Part shown: positions 34,603 through 43,796 of the stretch, piece by piece
Position numbering within the stretch: the stretch's first letter is position 1
Layout: each line of letters starts with the position of its first letter
Assembly (NCBI RefSeq): GCF_000935125.1
Contig: NZ_JRKI01000029.1
Span: 1 to 64,000, forward strand
Length of the DNA: 64,000 nucleotides
Direction: 5' to 3'
Source of the DNA: Streptomyces natalensis ATCC 27448
Lineage (GTDB): Bacteria > Actinomycetota > Actinomycetes > Streptomycetales > Streptomycetaceae
Position numbers and translations under genes: made by a program
Notes under the pieces: model-generated
Database searches by the model: none
Told to the model about the DNA's origin: nothing
What the model saw: the letters and a program-made list of their open reading frames with translations, nothing else

Positions 34603-34770
34603 ATGCTCATTCCGGTCCGGAAGCAGAGCCCGCCGGACTGCACGCTGTACTGGTCCGTCTACGAGCCGGACAAGGGCTGGAGCGAGCAGGAGCCCCTCCC
34701 TCACGACCAGGCAGCACCCAGAACCCTGCCCTGGCGGAGTTCAACGGCGACCTGTACAGCGTCTACCGAC
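34603..34770 (+). pseudogene. Beta-propeller/lectin-like fragment, frameshifted
   Basis: PPDCTLYWSVYEPDKGWSEQE, PLPHD continues after a frame change as TQNPALAEFNGDLYSVYRRA. This resembles one blade of a secreted sugar-binding or sialidase-like propeller. It is flanked by the kinase terminator and an IS5 fragment. Confidence 0.4.
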
Positions 34771-34774
34771 GAGC

Positions 34775-35191
34775 CGTACCACTCCCAGAATCACAAGAAG
34801 CACGGCATGAACGTCCAGGTCATCGCACGGCCGGACGGAACCCCACTCTGGTTCTCACGTGCGACACCAGGGCGCACCACGACCTGACCGCGGCACGAGT
34901 CCACCGCATCGTCCAGGCGTGCCTGACCCGGCAGATCCTCGTGCTCGCGGACCGCGCCTATCAGGGAGCCGGCGCCACCATTCACACCCCCCTGCTACCA
35001 CCACCGCGAACAGCCCGAGCGCTACCAGGAGTTCAACCGTGATCACGCCCGGCCGCGGACTCCTGGAGAACGTGCCTTCGCACAGCCGAAAGCCTGGCAA
35101 CTGCTCCGGCGGGCCAGATGCTCCACCCGCCGCAACAGCACCATCGTCCAGGCCATCCACACCCTCCCGACCTGCACGTATTCGGGATAAA
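34775..35191 (+). pseudogene. IS5-family transposase C-terminal remnant
   Basis: Three successive frames carry QNHKKHGMNVQVIARPDGTPL, then HDLTAARVHRIVQA with ILVLADRAYQGAGATIHTP (second catalytic Asp), then FNRDHARPRTPGERAFAQPKA with the catalytic Glu, ending at TAA 35191. At least two frameshifts make it inactive. Confidence 0.8.
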
Positions 35192-35197
35192 AGAGGT

Positions 35198-36706
35198 TCA
35201 GTGCTCGCAGAGGGAGAATTCTCGTTCGTAGAGTTGCTCGTTGTGTTCGTCGACGAAGAACTTGCGTTCCTGCATGAGTTGTTCGCGGTAGTTCTTGGCC
35301 TGTTCAAGTGTCATGGTCGAGGTGTCGGACCATGGCTGTTGCGGTGGCACATCGGATGTCGAGACGATCTTTTCCGACGGGTCGACCAGGAAGAACGCGA
35401 GAATCTTGCGATATCCCGGGCGGGTGGGGTCCGCGAGGCGGAATGAGCCGACGCGGTGTTGCAGGATGTTCGGGAACGCCAGGCAGCGGCCCGCTGGGGT
35501 CGATGCCGATCCCAGCATCTGGTTCAGTGCGTCTTCGTCCTCCAGGCCGTAGACCTCACGCAAGCCGTTGTCGTCGTTCTGTTCGTAGTTCGGGTCGTCG
35601 AGTGCCGCCCGGAAACTCAGCCGGCTTTCGGTGATGTTCTCGCTGTCCCAGTAGTAGATGCCGGTCGAGACGATCCGCTCGTTCATCATCCCCTCGACAT
35701 GCCAGGAACCGCCGGGGTACTCGGGCTTGTCCGGGGTGAGATGAATGGTGGCGAGCTTGACGATGACCTGGAGACGGTGGCCGCGCAGGTCGACTCGGGC
35801 GGAGTCGTAGGGCAACTCGGGCGGGGTGAACGCCGGGGCGTCCGGGATGACCGGGCGGCGGTTCTCCCACCAGTCGTCCTGGGCCTCTCCCCATGCACGG
35901 CGGGCTTCCGCGTAGGTCTCGTCATCACTGTAGGAGGATCTGTCCGGATACTCCGGTTCAGAGTCGTACCACCCGTAAGGATCGGCCTCGATCCGCAGGG
36001 GCCGCGGATGGCGCAGATCGGTGAGCACGTTCTCCAGCAGCGGGCGCAGGCGCGCGAACAAGTCCGGCAGGACGGAGACCAGTTCGCGATGAGTCTCGGG
36101 GTGGACGTTGTTGACGTACGAACGGAAGGTGACATCGCCGTCGTCACTGACGTCGACGTCCGTGGGCAGCCACTGGAATTTTTCCGAGAATTCGTACTTC
36201 GAGTAGCGGTTCGTCGGGTTCTGCCAAGCCCGCTCGGGCGCGCCGCTCACTTCTCTCACCAGGCAGAACAGTGAGGGATGAACCAGATCCAGTACCTGGC
36301 CGTCGGATCCGGGGTGCCAGTCCTGTTCTGCTTCGGGGACCTCTTCCAGAACCCGAACCGCCTCGCGCAGCCGGGATCTGAGCTCGTCACTGACCAGTGT
36401 GTCCGACTGCCACACCCCGTCGACGGCGGACACCTCGACGCCGGTTCGTCCGTCCCGCAGCGTGGCGTAATGCACGAGTTCGGCAAGCACGTAACGAACC
36501 TGCGCTTCGGTGAGGCCCTGGGCGACCGCTTCTTGCGTCCACCTGGCGACGATGTCGGCATCGTTCATCTTGTCGAACCACCCCGACTTCGCCCGAATGT
36601 GGGCGCTGCACTGCATCATCTGAAGTTCCCGCAGCGTTCGGGGTGTCGCGAACGATATGGAACGGGAAGCACGAAAGGGCAGCGGGAAAGCAGACAGGCC
36701 AGTCAA
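35198..36706 (-). CDS. DUF4246 family protein, possible iron/2OG-type oxygenase
   Basis: A 502-residue cytoplasmic protein of DUF4246, a family known mainly from fungi and some streptomycetes. It has the family's N-terminus (RTLRELQMMQCSAHIRAKSGW, IVARWTQEAV), a central LPDLFARLRPLLENVL, and the conserved LQVIVKLATIHLTPDKPEYPG, GGSWHVEGMMNERIVSTGIYY core. H-x-E followed by a later H (NILQHRVGSFRL) and R is compatible with a 2-His-1-carboxylate iron site of oxygenases, but this is inference. The start is TTG 36706: GGAGGA lies 9 nt upstream and no better start exists. It is monocistronic. Its family distribution suggests past transfer across kingdoms. Confidence 0.75.
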   Translation of the reverse strand: MTGLSAFPLPFRASRSISFATPRTLRELQMMQCSAHIRAKSGWFDKMNDADIVARWTQEAVAQGLTEAQVRYVLAELVHYATLRDGRTGVEVSAVDGVWQSDTLVSDELRSRLREAVRVLEEVPEAEQDWHPGSDGQVLDLVHPSLFCLVREVSGAPERAWQNPTNRYSKYEFSEKFQWLPTDVDVSDDGDVTFRSYVNNVHPETHRELVSVLPDLFARLRPLLENVLTDLRHPRPLRIEADPYGWYDSEPEYPDRSSYSDDETYAEARRAWGEAQDDWWENRRPVIPDAPAFTPPELPYDSARVDLRGHRLQVIVKLATIHLTPDKPEYPGGSWHVEGMMNERIVSTGIYYWDSENITESRLSFRAALDDPNYEQNDDNGLREVYGLEDEDALNQMLGSASTPAGRCLAFPNILQHRVGSFRLADPTRPGYRKILAFFLVDPSEKIVSTSDVPPQQPWSDTSTMTLEQAKNYREQLMQERKFFVDEHNEQLYEREFSLCEH

Positions 36707-36838
36707 TTCTCTTGGTCCTCCCAGTCGATGTGCCGTGGCGGGAAGGGTACTTCAGCGGACTGACACCGCAGCCGTGGTTGTCCTCGCTGATCCGGGAGCC
36801 AGAGCATCGGCGTAGTCGCGTGATGTCCGGTTCGCGCC

Positions 36839-36900
36839 CAGCCAAGGCCGAGGAGCACGAGGGGAAGACGGGGGTCGCGGGCGTTGCGGCGTAGGCCGGC
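36839..36900 (-). pseudogene. ISAs1 transposase end, short scrap
   Basis: GLRRNARDPRLPLVLLGLG on the minus strand is the very C-terminus of an ISAs1 transposase, nearly identical to the end of the copy at 26790-27129. Confidence 0.65.
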
Positions 36901-36904
36901 CGTG

Positions 36905-37192
36905 ACGAGTCCTGCCTGACGGGCACCATCCAGGCGACGGTCAGCCCCACCGGCCACGGCCCCATCGCCGAGATCGCCTGGGTGGTGGGGACCCCGTGGC
37001 AGGGAAGAAGCATCGCCACCGAAGCAGCCCGCGGACTCGTCGACTGGCTCAGCGGCAGCCGGTGCACACCCTCATCGCCCACATCCACCCCGAACATCGG
37101 CCATCCGCCACCGTCGCCACTGCCGCCGGGCTCACACCCACCGACGAATCGCACGAAGGCGAGATCCGATGGCACCGGAGCACCAGACGATA
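36905..37192 (+). pseudogene. GNAT acetyltransferase C-terminal fragment, frameshifted
   Basis: CLTGTIQATVSPTGHGPIAEI, AWVVGTPWQGRSIATEAARGL (acetyl-CoA loop) continues after a shift near 37068 as VHTLIAHIHPEHRPSATVA and GLTPTDESHEGEIRW. The N-terminal half is absent. Confidence 0.75.
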
Positions 37193-37304
37193 ACTTCACC
37201 GATCCACAGGTCTTGGCTTCTCCGAACTACCGGGGCGTCCCGCGCTCAGGTGACGGGACGATCAGTCCCGAGGGGAAGGGCCGGTATGGGGCCGGAGAAC
37301 GGCT

Positions 37305-37964
37305 GTGAACGGCGCGGGTGTTAGTTTCCTCCCCGTGTCAAAACACCAGGACGAGACCAGGGCGGCCTACGACGGGGTCGTCGATCTGTATGTGTCGAAG
37401 TTCGCTGATCGGTTGGAGACGCAGCCGTTCGCGCGGAACATGATCGGCACCTTCGCCGAGCTCGTGCGTGGCACGGGGAACCTGCGGGCAGCCGACGTCG
37501 GGTGCGGACCCGGTCATCTGACGGCCATGCTGCACGACTTGGGGTTGGACGCCTTCGGGCTCGACCTCTCCCCGGGTATGGTCGCCCACGCCCGGCGGGC
37601 CCATCCGGCGCTGCGGTTCGACGAAGCGCGAATGGAGGCCCTGCCGGTCGAGGACGGGGCGCTCGGCGGAGTGCTGGCCCACTACTCGATGATCCATACC
37701 CCACCTGGAGAATTGCCCGCGCTGCTCGCTGAGCAGGTGCGTGTCCTGGCACCAGGGGGCCTGCTCCTGGTGTCCTTCTTCGGGACCGAGGGGCCGGAGC
37801 CGGTTCGCTTCGACCACAAGGTGGCGCCCGCCTATAGCTGGCCGGCGGAGCGGTTTGCCGAGTTGTTGGCCGGGGCCGGACTCGTCACGGTGGCTCGGTT
37901 GCTCCATGACCCAGCGTCCGAGCGGGGCTTCCTCGACACCCACTTGCTGGCCCGCCGTCCGTAG
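37305..37964 (+). CDS. SAM-dependent methyltransferase (Methyltransf_11 type)
   Basis: A 219-residue class I methyltransferase, or 209 residues from the internal GTG 37335. Motif I ADVGCGPGHLTAML, motif II FGLDLSPGMVAHARR, acidic loop FDEARMEALPVEDGALGGVLA, motif IV MIHTPPGELP and motif V LAPGGLLLVSFFG are all present. The first residues (DETRAAYDGVVDLYVSKFADR) match small-molecule methyltransferases. GTG 37305 has GGAGAACGG upstream and is preferred slightly. Substrate unknown; no clear operon partner. Confidence 0.85.
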   Translation: MNGAGVSFLPVSKHQDETRAAYDGVVDLYVSKFADRLETQPFARNMIGTFAELVRGTGNLRAADVGCGPGHLTAMLHDLGLDAFGLDLSPGMVAHARRAHPALRFDEARMEALPVEDGALGGVLAHYSMIHTPPGELPALLAEQVRVLAPGGLLLVSFFGTEGPEPVRFDHKVAPAYSWPAERFAELLAGAGLVTVARLLHDPASERGFLDTHLLARRP

Positions 37965-38109
37965 GGCGTGGCGCGTGGCCTGGGTCGGGGTGGTGTAGAT
38001 CATCCGCGTGGATGAAGCTCGTCCGAGGCGCCGGGTTCTTTGTCGGCGTTCACTGAGCGTCGTCGGAGGTGACACCGTCCAGGTCACGAAGGCTCCGGCG
38101 GTGCGGCCA

Positions 38110-38340
38110 CCGCAGTGATGCGAGCAACGATCTCCCGGAAGGTGGGAATTCCCAGGTCGAGAGATTCCTGCTGCCGGGAGATCTGCGCGTCGAGTTGGGC
38201 GAGCTTCTCCTCGGCGTGGGCCAGGCCGCTCTGCAAGCCCTTCGAACTCGCCGAGCCAACCTTCGCGTTCGGCTTCCAGGATGCGCACGAGGAGGTTGTC
38301 GCGGATCTCGACGAGCCGCGGACGTTCCGTCGCGTGAACG
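38110..38340 (-). pseudogene. Integrase/recombinase C-terminal tail, copy 1 (minus strand)
   Basis: RILEAEREGWLGEFEGL changes frame and continues LAHAEEKLAQLDAQISRQQES, LDLGIPTFREIVARI. This is the C-terminal helical tail typical of streptomycete phage-type integrases (EIRDNL..RI.EAEREGWLGEVEGL..SL..AE.KLAQ.D). The catalytic core is absent. A second copy lies 280 bp away on the other strand. Confidence 0.5.
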
Positions 38341-38497
38341 ATGAGGACGGGACAGCGGACACAGACTTAACCGAACTGATCTTGAAGCAGCCTCTCAGCA
38401 TCGAGAGAGCCTGTCCGGAAACTGAAGGTGACCACGAAGAATCTGTCGATGTCCGGGTCTTCGGCGTCTCGTGGGCCGTTTGACTTCCGGCTCAGTT

Positions 38498-38625
38498 TCA
38501 AGCCGCACCATGCGAAGGCGGCGCCCCGACGGTCCTCCGGAGCCACTCGTTGAGAGCGGCGTAGTCAGCGTCGGTGAGACCCTGACGGGGATCGACACTG
38601 TGGAGCAGGGCGCCCAGCGTGACCG
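38498..38625 (-). pseudogene. C-terminal fragment of an unrecognised protein
   Basis: DLDGPVTLGALLHSVDPRQGL and TDADYAALNEWLRRTVGAPP end at a stop on the minus strand. It reads as genuine coding sequence but has no start and no family I can name. Confidence 0.3.
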
Positions 38626-38815
38626 GCCCGTCGAGATCCGAGAGAACCTCCTCGCCCTCATCACCGAAGCCGAACGCGAAGGATGGCTCGGCGAGGTGGA
38701 AGGACTCCAGGTGAGCCTTGTCGGAGCGGAGAGGAAACTCGCCCAACTCGATCGGCGCCCCGCCGTCCGGAGCGTCGTCGACCTCGGCATTCCCACGATC
38801 ACCACTCCCGGCGTC
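38618..38815 (+). pseudogene. Integrase/recombinase C-terminal tail, copy 2 (plus strand)
   Basis: EIRENLLALITEAEREGWLGE, VEGLQVSLVGAERKLAQLDRR and VVDLGIPTITT are the same tail as copy 1, facing the other way and from a different parent (about 60% similar). From here to 39351 the sequence shows only scraps such as YTIYRTFGDIRARHRW and no gene. Confidence 0.55.
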
Positions 38816-39351
38816 CAGCCCCAGTACGGGCCAGAGGAGCCAACGTGATCACGGCGTTCCACCAACATGGGGACGCCGGCTACAAGTTCAAAGGAGCGAC
38901 GAGGGTCACAACGCCACGCTCTACACGATCTATCGCACCTTCGGCGACATCCGGGCCCGCCATCGATGGAGTCGAACTCATCCACCACTCTTGACAATTG
39001 CTCCAGTGGCGCGGTGGACAGATCGACGGCGACTGGGTAGACAAGCACACGAATCTCCTGGCGATGGATTGATCTTGGTCGACAAGTCATCTGCCAGGAC
39101 CTACCCCTTTCATTGCCCCAAGCACCCACAACCAGACAGAGGTTGGAAAGGGCTCAGTCTCATCAACCGCCCACACGCAACCCGACAGCACATCAGGAGA
39201 AACAACGCCAGACCGGCCCCGCGTCTCTCGCCGCCCTCGGCTGTCATCTTCGCCCTCGTCCCTCCAACAGGTACCCGCAGGTGACGATGGATGCGTCGTA
39301 GCGGCCGTCCCTGGTGTTTGACCGCACCACAGCACAGAGCGAGGTGAAAGC

Positions 39352-40827
39352 ATGTTCCGAAGTGCCATAAGATCCATTGCCGCCGTGACGTTTCTGCTGG
39401 CCATGACCCTGAGCGGAGTCGCCGACGCGACGGCACCCCCCGCAACGCCCTCCGCGGCACCGTCTGCCGCACAACCACGTGCCCTGGGCACCGACTCATA
39501 CCGGCCGAGTCCGGGTCCCATCGTGGGGAGCTCGGCGTACGACTACGCGCCGAGCGTCATGATGGACGGCGTGTACAAGATGTGGTGGTGTGGCCAGACG
39601 CCCGGAGGGAAAGTTCCTGGCGATGACATCCTGTATGCGGAGTCGTCCAGCCTGAACGGCCCGTTCCACGCGCGGGGCAGCTCGGCACCCCACCAGATCG
39701 TGTTCGACGGAACCGGCACCGGCAGCTTCGACAACGAGCACACCTGCGATCCTTCGGTCGTGCGTGCCAACGGCACGTACTACCTGTACTACGCCGCCGA
39801 GCGGCACGACGGTGAGCCCACCACGATCGGTGTCGCCTCAAGCCCTGACGGGATCAACTGGACCAGACTCCACAACGACCAGCCGATCGTCACCGCGGCC
39901 AACCAGCAAGAGACGCACAACGAATACGGCGCAGGTCAGCCGAGCGTGACCTATCTCAACGGCCAGTTCTACCTGATGTTCACCGACACCACCGGTGCCG
40001 GGGCGTCGAGCAACGGAGCCGGCCAGTTCGTCTGGCGCTCGCCCGACCCGACGTTCCAGTCTGGTGTCGAGGTCTCCACCGCCTCCGGCTGGCAGGCCAA
40101 GACCGACGCCAACTCTCGCAGCTTCTCGGTCGTCAACGCCTTCTCTGCGGACTGGCAGTACTCGGACGCCTTGCGTGCGTTCGTCATCGCCCATGACAAC
40201 ACCCCCGGCCAGACCACGTTGACGTTCCTCAGCCCCGACAACCTGGCCAGGCAGCCATACGCCGAGGTCGCCGTCCCCGGCCAGTGGTCGGAAGGACCAG
40301 GAATCGTGTCCCGCCCGGACAAACACTCCGTCGTAGCCAGGAACAACGACTGCGGACGCATTCCCATCGACGTAATCCACTCCAGCACGGGGTCTCCACC
40401 GCAGCAGCTGACGCACGACGGTCTCGACCTCCTCAGCAGCAACAGCTGCCAGTCCATGCCGGCCGGCCAGATCGCCGCGATGTACGAGGGCTACGGATTG
40501 CAGTCCAGCGGCCTGCCCGCGGCCGTCGTCGTGGGTGGCAAGCGGCTACAGATCCAGGACACCTCCGTCTACACCGACCTGACCCGCAATCGGATCAGTG
40601 TGCCAGCGTCGATCTACTCCGCCGTCCCCTACGGTGCCTCGTTGCGCGACGGAGCCACAGTGCTCGGAGCATCGGGTCCGCCAGGAGCGTTCCAGCTCGA
40701 CAACAACACCCTCTGGCCGGTCAATGCTCCGCAACTGGTGACGGACAACCACTCTTCGATCACCATGGTGGACCGCGCGCAGTGGCTGTCGCACCCGCGC
40801 GGGCCCAGCCTGTTCTACCTCTGGTAG
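39352..40827 (+). CDS. Secreted beta-propeller glycosidase-like protein (GH43/GH32 type)
   Basis: A 491-residue exported protein. GAGGTGAAAG precedes ATG 39352; the signal peptide (MFRSAIRSIAAVTFLLAMTLS) ends near ADA. The mature protein has a five-bladed-propeller pattern: YDYAPSVMMDGVYKMWWCG, CDPSVVRANGTYYLYYAAER, GVASSPDGINWTRL, EYGAGQPSVTYLNGQFYLMFT, FVWRSPDPTFQSGV, and WSEGPGIVSRPDKHS. The repeated Asp-Pro-Ser/aromatic blade starts are the GH43/GH32/GH68 clan signature and would supply acidic catalytic residues. The substrate (arabinan, xylan or fructan) cannot be assigned by eye. It is monocistronic. Confidence 0.75.
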   Translation: MFRSAIRSIAAVTFLLAMTLSGVADATAPPATPSAAPSAAQPRALGTDSYRPSPGPIVGSSAYDYAPSVMMDGVYKMWWCGQTPGGKVPGDDILYAESSSLNGPFHARGSSAPHQIVFDGTGTGSFDNEHTCDPSVVRANGTYYLYYAAERHDGEPTTIGVASSPDGINWTRLHNDQPIVTAANQQETHNEYGAGQPSVTYLNGQFYLMFTDTTGAGASSNGAGQFVWRSPDPTFQSGVEVSTASGWQAKTDANSRSFSVVNAFSADWQYSDALRAFVIAHDNTPGQTTLTFLSPDNLARQPYAEVAVPGQWSEGPGIVSRPDKHSVVARNNDCGRIPIDVIHSSTGSPPQQLTHDGLDLLSSNSCQSMPAGQIAAMYEGYGLQSSGLPAAVVVGGKRLQIQDTSVYTDLTRNRISVPASIYSAVPYGASLRDGATVLGASGPPGAFQLDNNTLWPVNAPQLVTDNHSSITMVDRAQWLSHPRGPSLFYLW

Positions 40828-40986
40828 ACAGCGCCACCCGGGCGGGCGTTCACTGGCGGATCTCGCGGCAGTGAACCAGTCAGCCGGCGGCGCGATCGTG
40901 CCGCCGGCAGTGCGCAACCATGTTGCTCCTTATGGTTTGAGCTGGTCGTGCGCCCAGGCTGCGACCTCCGCGGCACCCCTGACCCG

Positions 40987-41140
40987 CTAGTGTCCTGAGT
41001 CGGAGATTCGGTGGCAGTAAGCAGCGACTTTGTCGAGGATTTCGTCAGCGGTCTTGGTCCAGACGAAGGGCCGTGGGTGCTCGTTCCAGTCGGCGAGCCA
41101 GGAACGGATGTCGTGGGCCGCACCGATTCGGAACGGCAAC
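40987..41140 (-). pseudogene. IS630-family transposase C-terminal remnant
   Basis: On the minus strand DIRSWLADWNEHPRPFVWTKT, ADEILDKVAAYCHRISDSGH ends at TAG 40989. This is the standard IS630 transposase tail, and the TAG lies in the usual IS end TAGTGTCCTGA. The catalytic part is absent. Confidence 0.8.
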
Positions 41141-41267
41141 TCCCCTATCTCCTCGCGCACATCGCCAGACAGTGAATTCCCGGCCCTGCGACCACGGCCT
41201 GACGAGGTGCGTCAACTCCGGTGCGCGCCGCACTCCCCCCACAAACCAGCCCGTGCCGTGCTCCATG

Positions 41268-41350
41268 TCACGTGATGGATGCGCTGGATCTGCCGCGACG
41301 GCATGTCGTTGCGGGCGTCGCGGCGAATGGCCGCGAACAGCTCGACCAGC
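41268..41350 (-). pseudogene. Possible transposase N-terminal scrap (IS21/IS481-like)
   Basis: SSLVELFAAIRRDARNDMPSR on the minus strand resembles the first helix-turn-helix of IS21-type transposases. It is only about 28 residues long and could be chance. Confidence 0.3.
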
Positions 41351-41379
41351 GATGACAAAGTGGACCTGCTTCGACGTGT

Positions 41380-42843
41380 TCATGCGCGAGTGACAGGTCG
41401 CGGGCGCTGGTCGGTTGGTGCGTTCGTGCCGGCGAACTGGATCGCAACGCGGCGGGCTGATCGCACGGCGGCCGGGGTGGTCGTGACCGCGGCGACGACG
41501 ATGACCAGAAGTCCGCCGAGGCCGATCGTCCACCAGCCCGGGTGACTGGCGGCTGCCAACGATGCCGGTATCGCGTGGCCATTGATTCCCGGAACGACGA
41601 TCGCCCCGATGATGGCGACACCGAGCGCCTGTCCGACCTGACGACCGGTGGAAGCAACAGCAGAGGCGACCGCGGACTGGGCCGGCGGCATCCCGGAGAC
41701 CGAGATCGTGGTAACCGGTGCGTTCAGCATTCCAAAGCCCAGCCCGAACAGGACGAACGAGACGATCAGCGTCCAGGTCGGGCTGGACGGCTGCAACCCG
41801 ACCAGGACGGCCGCGCCGGCAGCGATGCCCGCACCGCTGATCATGAGCGGGATCCGTGGTCCACGGTGGGCGGCCAGACGCCCGGAGAGGGGCGCGATCA
41901 CCAACACCATGACCGCAACCGGCAGCAGGAACATGCCCGCTTGGGACGGGGGCATGGTCCGAGCGTATTGCAGGTAGAAGGTCATCACCCACAGGTAGCC
42001 GCCGGCGGCGGCCATCCCGACCAGCGCCATCACGACACCACCGGAGAACGGCGCGCTTGCGAAGAACCGCGGGTCGATGAGCGGCTCCTGTCGGCGCAGT
42101 TCCCATCGCAGTAGCAATCCGGCACTGGCGGCCGCGACAACGGTGAGGGTGACCACGGTGATCGACCCCCAGCCCAGGGAACGACCCTCGATGATCGCGT
42201 ACGTCAGGCTCAGGAGCATCAGGACGACCAGCCCTTGGCCGACGGGGTCGGGGTTTCGTGGGTACGGCGCTTTCGACTCGGGCACGAACCGGGCGCACAG
42301 CACGATCGCGAGGACGCCGATCGGGATGTTGATCCAGAAGATGGACCGCCACCCCGGGCCTGCTACCAGGAACCCGCCCAGGATCGGCCCGATCGCCATG
42401 CTCAGTCCGTACACGCCGCTCCATACCCCGAACGCCTTGGCGCGTTTGGCCGGGTCGGGATAGACCTGTGCCACGATCGCCATCGCGACCGGGTTCATCA
42501 TCGACCCGCCCAGGGCTTGCAGGACCCGGAACGCGATGAGCCACCCGACTGTCGGGGCGAGACTGCACAACAGCGAGGCAACGGTGAACAGACCGAGACC
42601 GGTTTGCAGGGTCCGGCGTCGACCCCAGCGGTCCGCCGTCGAGCCGGCCATCAGCAAGAAGGCGCCGAGAACAAGCTGGTAGGCATCCACGGTCCACTGG
42701 GATGCGACGAAGGACGTGTGGAGATCGGTGCGCATGTTCGGTAGTGCGATCGTCACGATGGTGTTGTCGACACCCACGATCAGCAGGCTCAAGCAGCAGA
42801 TTCCCAGTACCGCACCAGGGCGGACGCGCGACAAGGACGACAT
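41380..42843 (-). CDS. MFS multidrug exporter, DHA2 (EmrB/QacA) family
   Basis: A 487-residue 14-TM drug:H+ antiporter. Motif A is DRWGRRRTLQTG; motif D1 GVDNTIVTIALPNM; motif C (antiporter) VYGLSMAIGPILGGFLV; VASQWTVDAYQLVLGAFLL is also typical. It would export a toxic compound or the cell's own metabolite. It is transcribed divergently from the LysR gene, with 89 bp between the starts, so it is very likely its target. The end of the gene abuts IS fragments. Confidence 0.9.
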   Translation of the reverse strand: MSSLSRVRPGAVLGICCLSLLIVGVDNTIVTIALPNMRTDLHTSFVASQWTVDAYQLVLGAFLLMAGSTADRWGRRRTLQTGLGLFTVASLLCSLAPTVGWLIAFRVLQALGGSMMNPVAMAIVAQVYPDPAKRAKAFGVWSGVYGLSMAIGPILGGFLVAGPGWRSIFWINIPIGVLAIVLCARFVPESKAPYPRNPDPVGQGLVVLMLLSLTYAIIEGRSLGWGSITVVTLTVVAAASAGLLLRWELRRQEPLIDPRFFASAPFSGGVVMALVGMAAAGGYLWVMTFYLQYARTMPPSQAGMFLLPVAVMVLVIAPLSGRLAAHRGPRIPLMISGAGIAAGAAVLVGLQPSSPTWTLIVSFVLFGLGFGMLNAPVTTISVSGMPPAQSAVASAVASTGRQVGQALGVAIIGAIVVPGINGHAIPASLAAASHPGWWTIGLGGLLVIVVAAVTTTPAAVRSARRVAIQFAGTNAPTDQRPRPVTRA

Positions 42844-42891
42844 GCGCCCACTGTCCGACGGCCGGCGCCCCCCAGTCCAACAATGATTCTG

Positions 42892-42919
42892 TTTCAGTAT
42901 CGATTCCCTTTCGGTATCG
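42892..42919 (+). promoter_or_regulatory. Direct repeat in the MFS-lysR divergent promoter
   Basis: TTTC-A/G-GTATCG occurs at 42892-42902 and 42909-42919, 17 bp apart, midway between the two starts. It is the best candidate binding site for the LysR protein. Confidence 0.5.
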
Positions 42920-42932
42920 GTACGATGAAGCC

Positions 42933-43796
42933 ATGACGACGACCCTCGACATCGTCACCTTGCGCAGCTTGGTCGCAGTCGCGGCGTGCGGTGGGTTCCA
43001 CAAGGCCGCTCACGCCCTGCACCTGACGCAGGCCACGGTGAGCCGGCACGTCCAACGTCTCGAAGACGGAATCGGAGCAGAACTGATCACCCCAGACGGT
43101 CGAGGAATCAAGTTCACCGCCGCCGGTGAACGCATGTTGACCCATGCCACAGCCATCCTTGAGGCGCACGATGAGGCCGTCGCCGAGTTCGTCACCCCCG
43201 TCGACACCCTCACCATCGGCGCCATGGACCACGCCGCCGACCTTCTGCTGCCAGGGCTCGTGGAGGACCTCCGCGCCGCGCTCCCGCACAAGACCATCCA
43301 GGTGCGGCTCGGGCGAAGCGCACGCCTGCGAGAGGCGATCGCGAACAATCAGCTCGACGCGGCACTGGTGCTGCAGCGAATCACCCATGACCCCACCGAG
43401 CCAGGGGCCATCCCGACTCAATGGGTCGCAGCACAGAACGCGGCACAGAACATCGGGACGACAATGCCGATCGCGCCACCGGTGCCACTGGTGCTGTTCG
43501 ATCACCACTGCGGCCTACGGACCGGTGCCCTCAAAACGCTCGACGAGGCCCGCATCCGCTACACCATCGTGGCCGAAGCGCCCGACCTCGCCGGAGTCCA
43601 GTCAGCGGCCCGGGCAGGCATCGGCATCACACTCTTGCCGCGGCTGGGCCGGGTTCCCGACAAACTCCAGCCGGTCGATGGCCTCCCCCAACCTCCCGGG
43701 GTGGTGGTCGCCGTCCAAACCGCAACCCACGTCACCACCCGTGACGCGAAGACCATCAGAAAACTGATCGCCACCCGCCTCGACAGCAGCTACTGA
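42933..43796 (+). CDS. LysR-family transcriptional regulator
   Basis: A 287-residue regulator. Residues 1-62 form the winged HTH (TLRSLVAVAACGGFHKAAHAL, HLTQATVSRHVQRLEDGIGAE); the effector domain follows (VDTLTIGAMDHAADLLLPGLV, RLREAIANNQLDAALVLQR, VPLVLFDHHCGLRTGALKTLD, AARAGIGITLLPRLG). It likely activates or represses the divergent MFS exporter in response to a substrate. The ATG 42933 sits exactly at the HTH start. Confidence 0.93.
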   Translation: MTTTLDIVTLRSLVAVAACGGFHKAAHALHLTQATVSRHVQRLEDGIGAELITPDGRGIKFTAAGERMLTHATAILEAHDEAVAEFVTPVDTLTIGAMDHAADLLLPGLVEDLRAALPHKTIQVRLGRSARLREAIANNQLDAALVLQRITHDPTEPGAIPTQWVAAQNAAQNIGTTMPIAPPVPLVLFDHHCGLRTGALKTLDEARIRYTIVAEAPDLAGVQSAARAGIGITLLPRLGRVPDKLQPVDGLPQPPGVVVAVQTATHVTTRDAKTIRKLIATRLDSSY

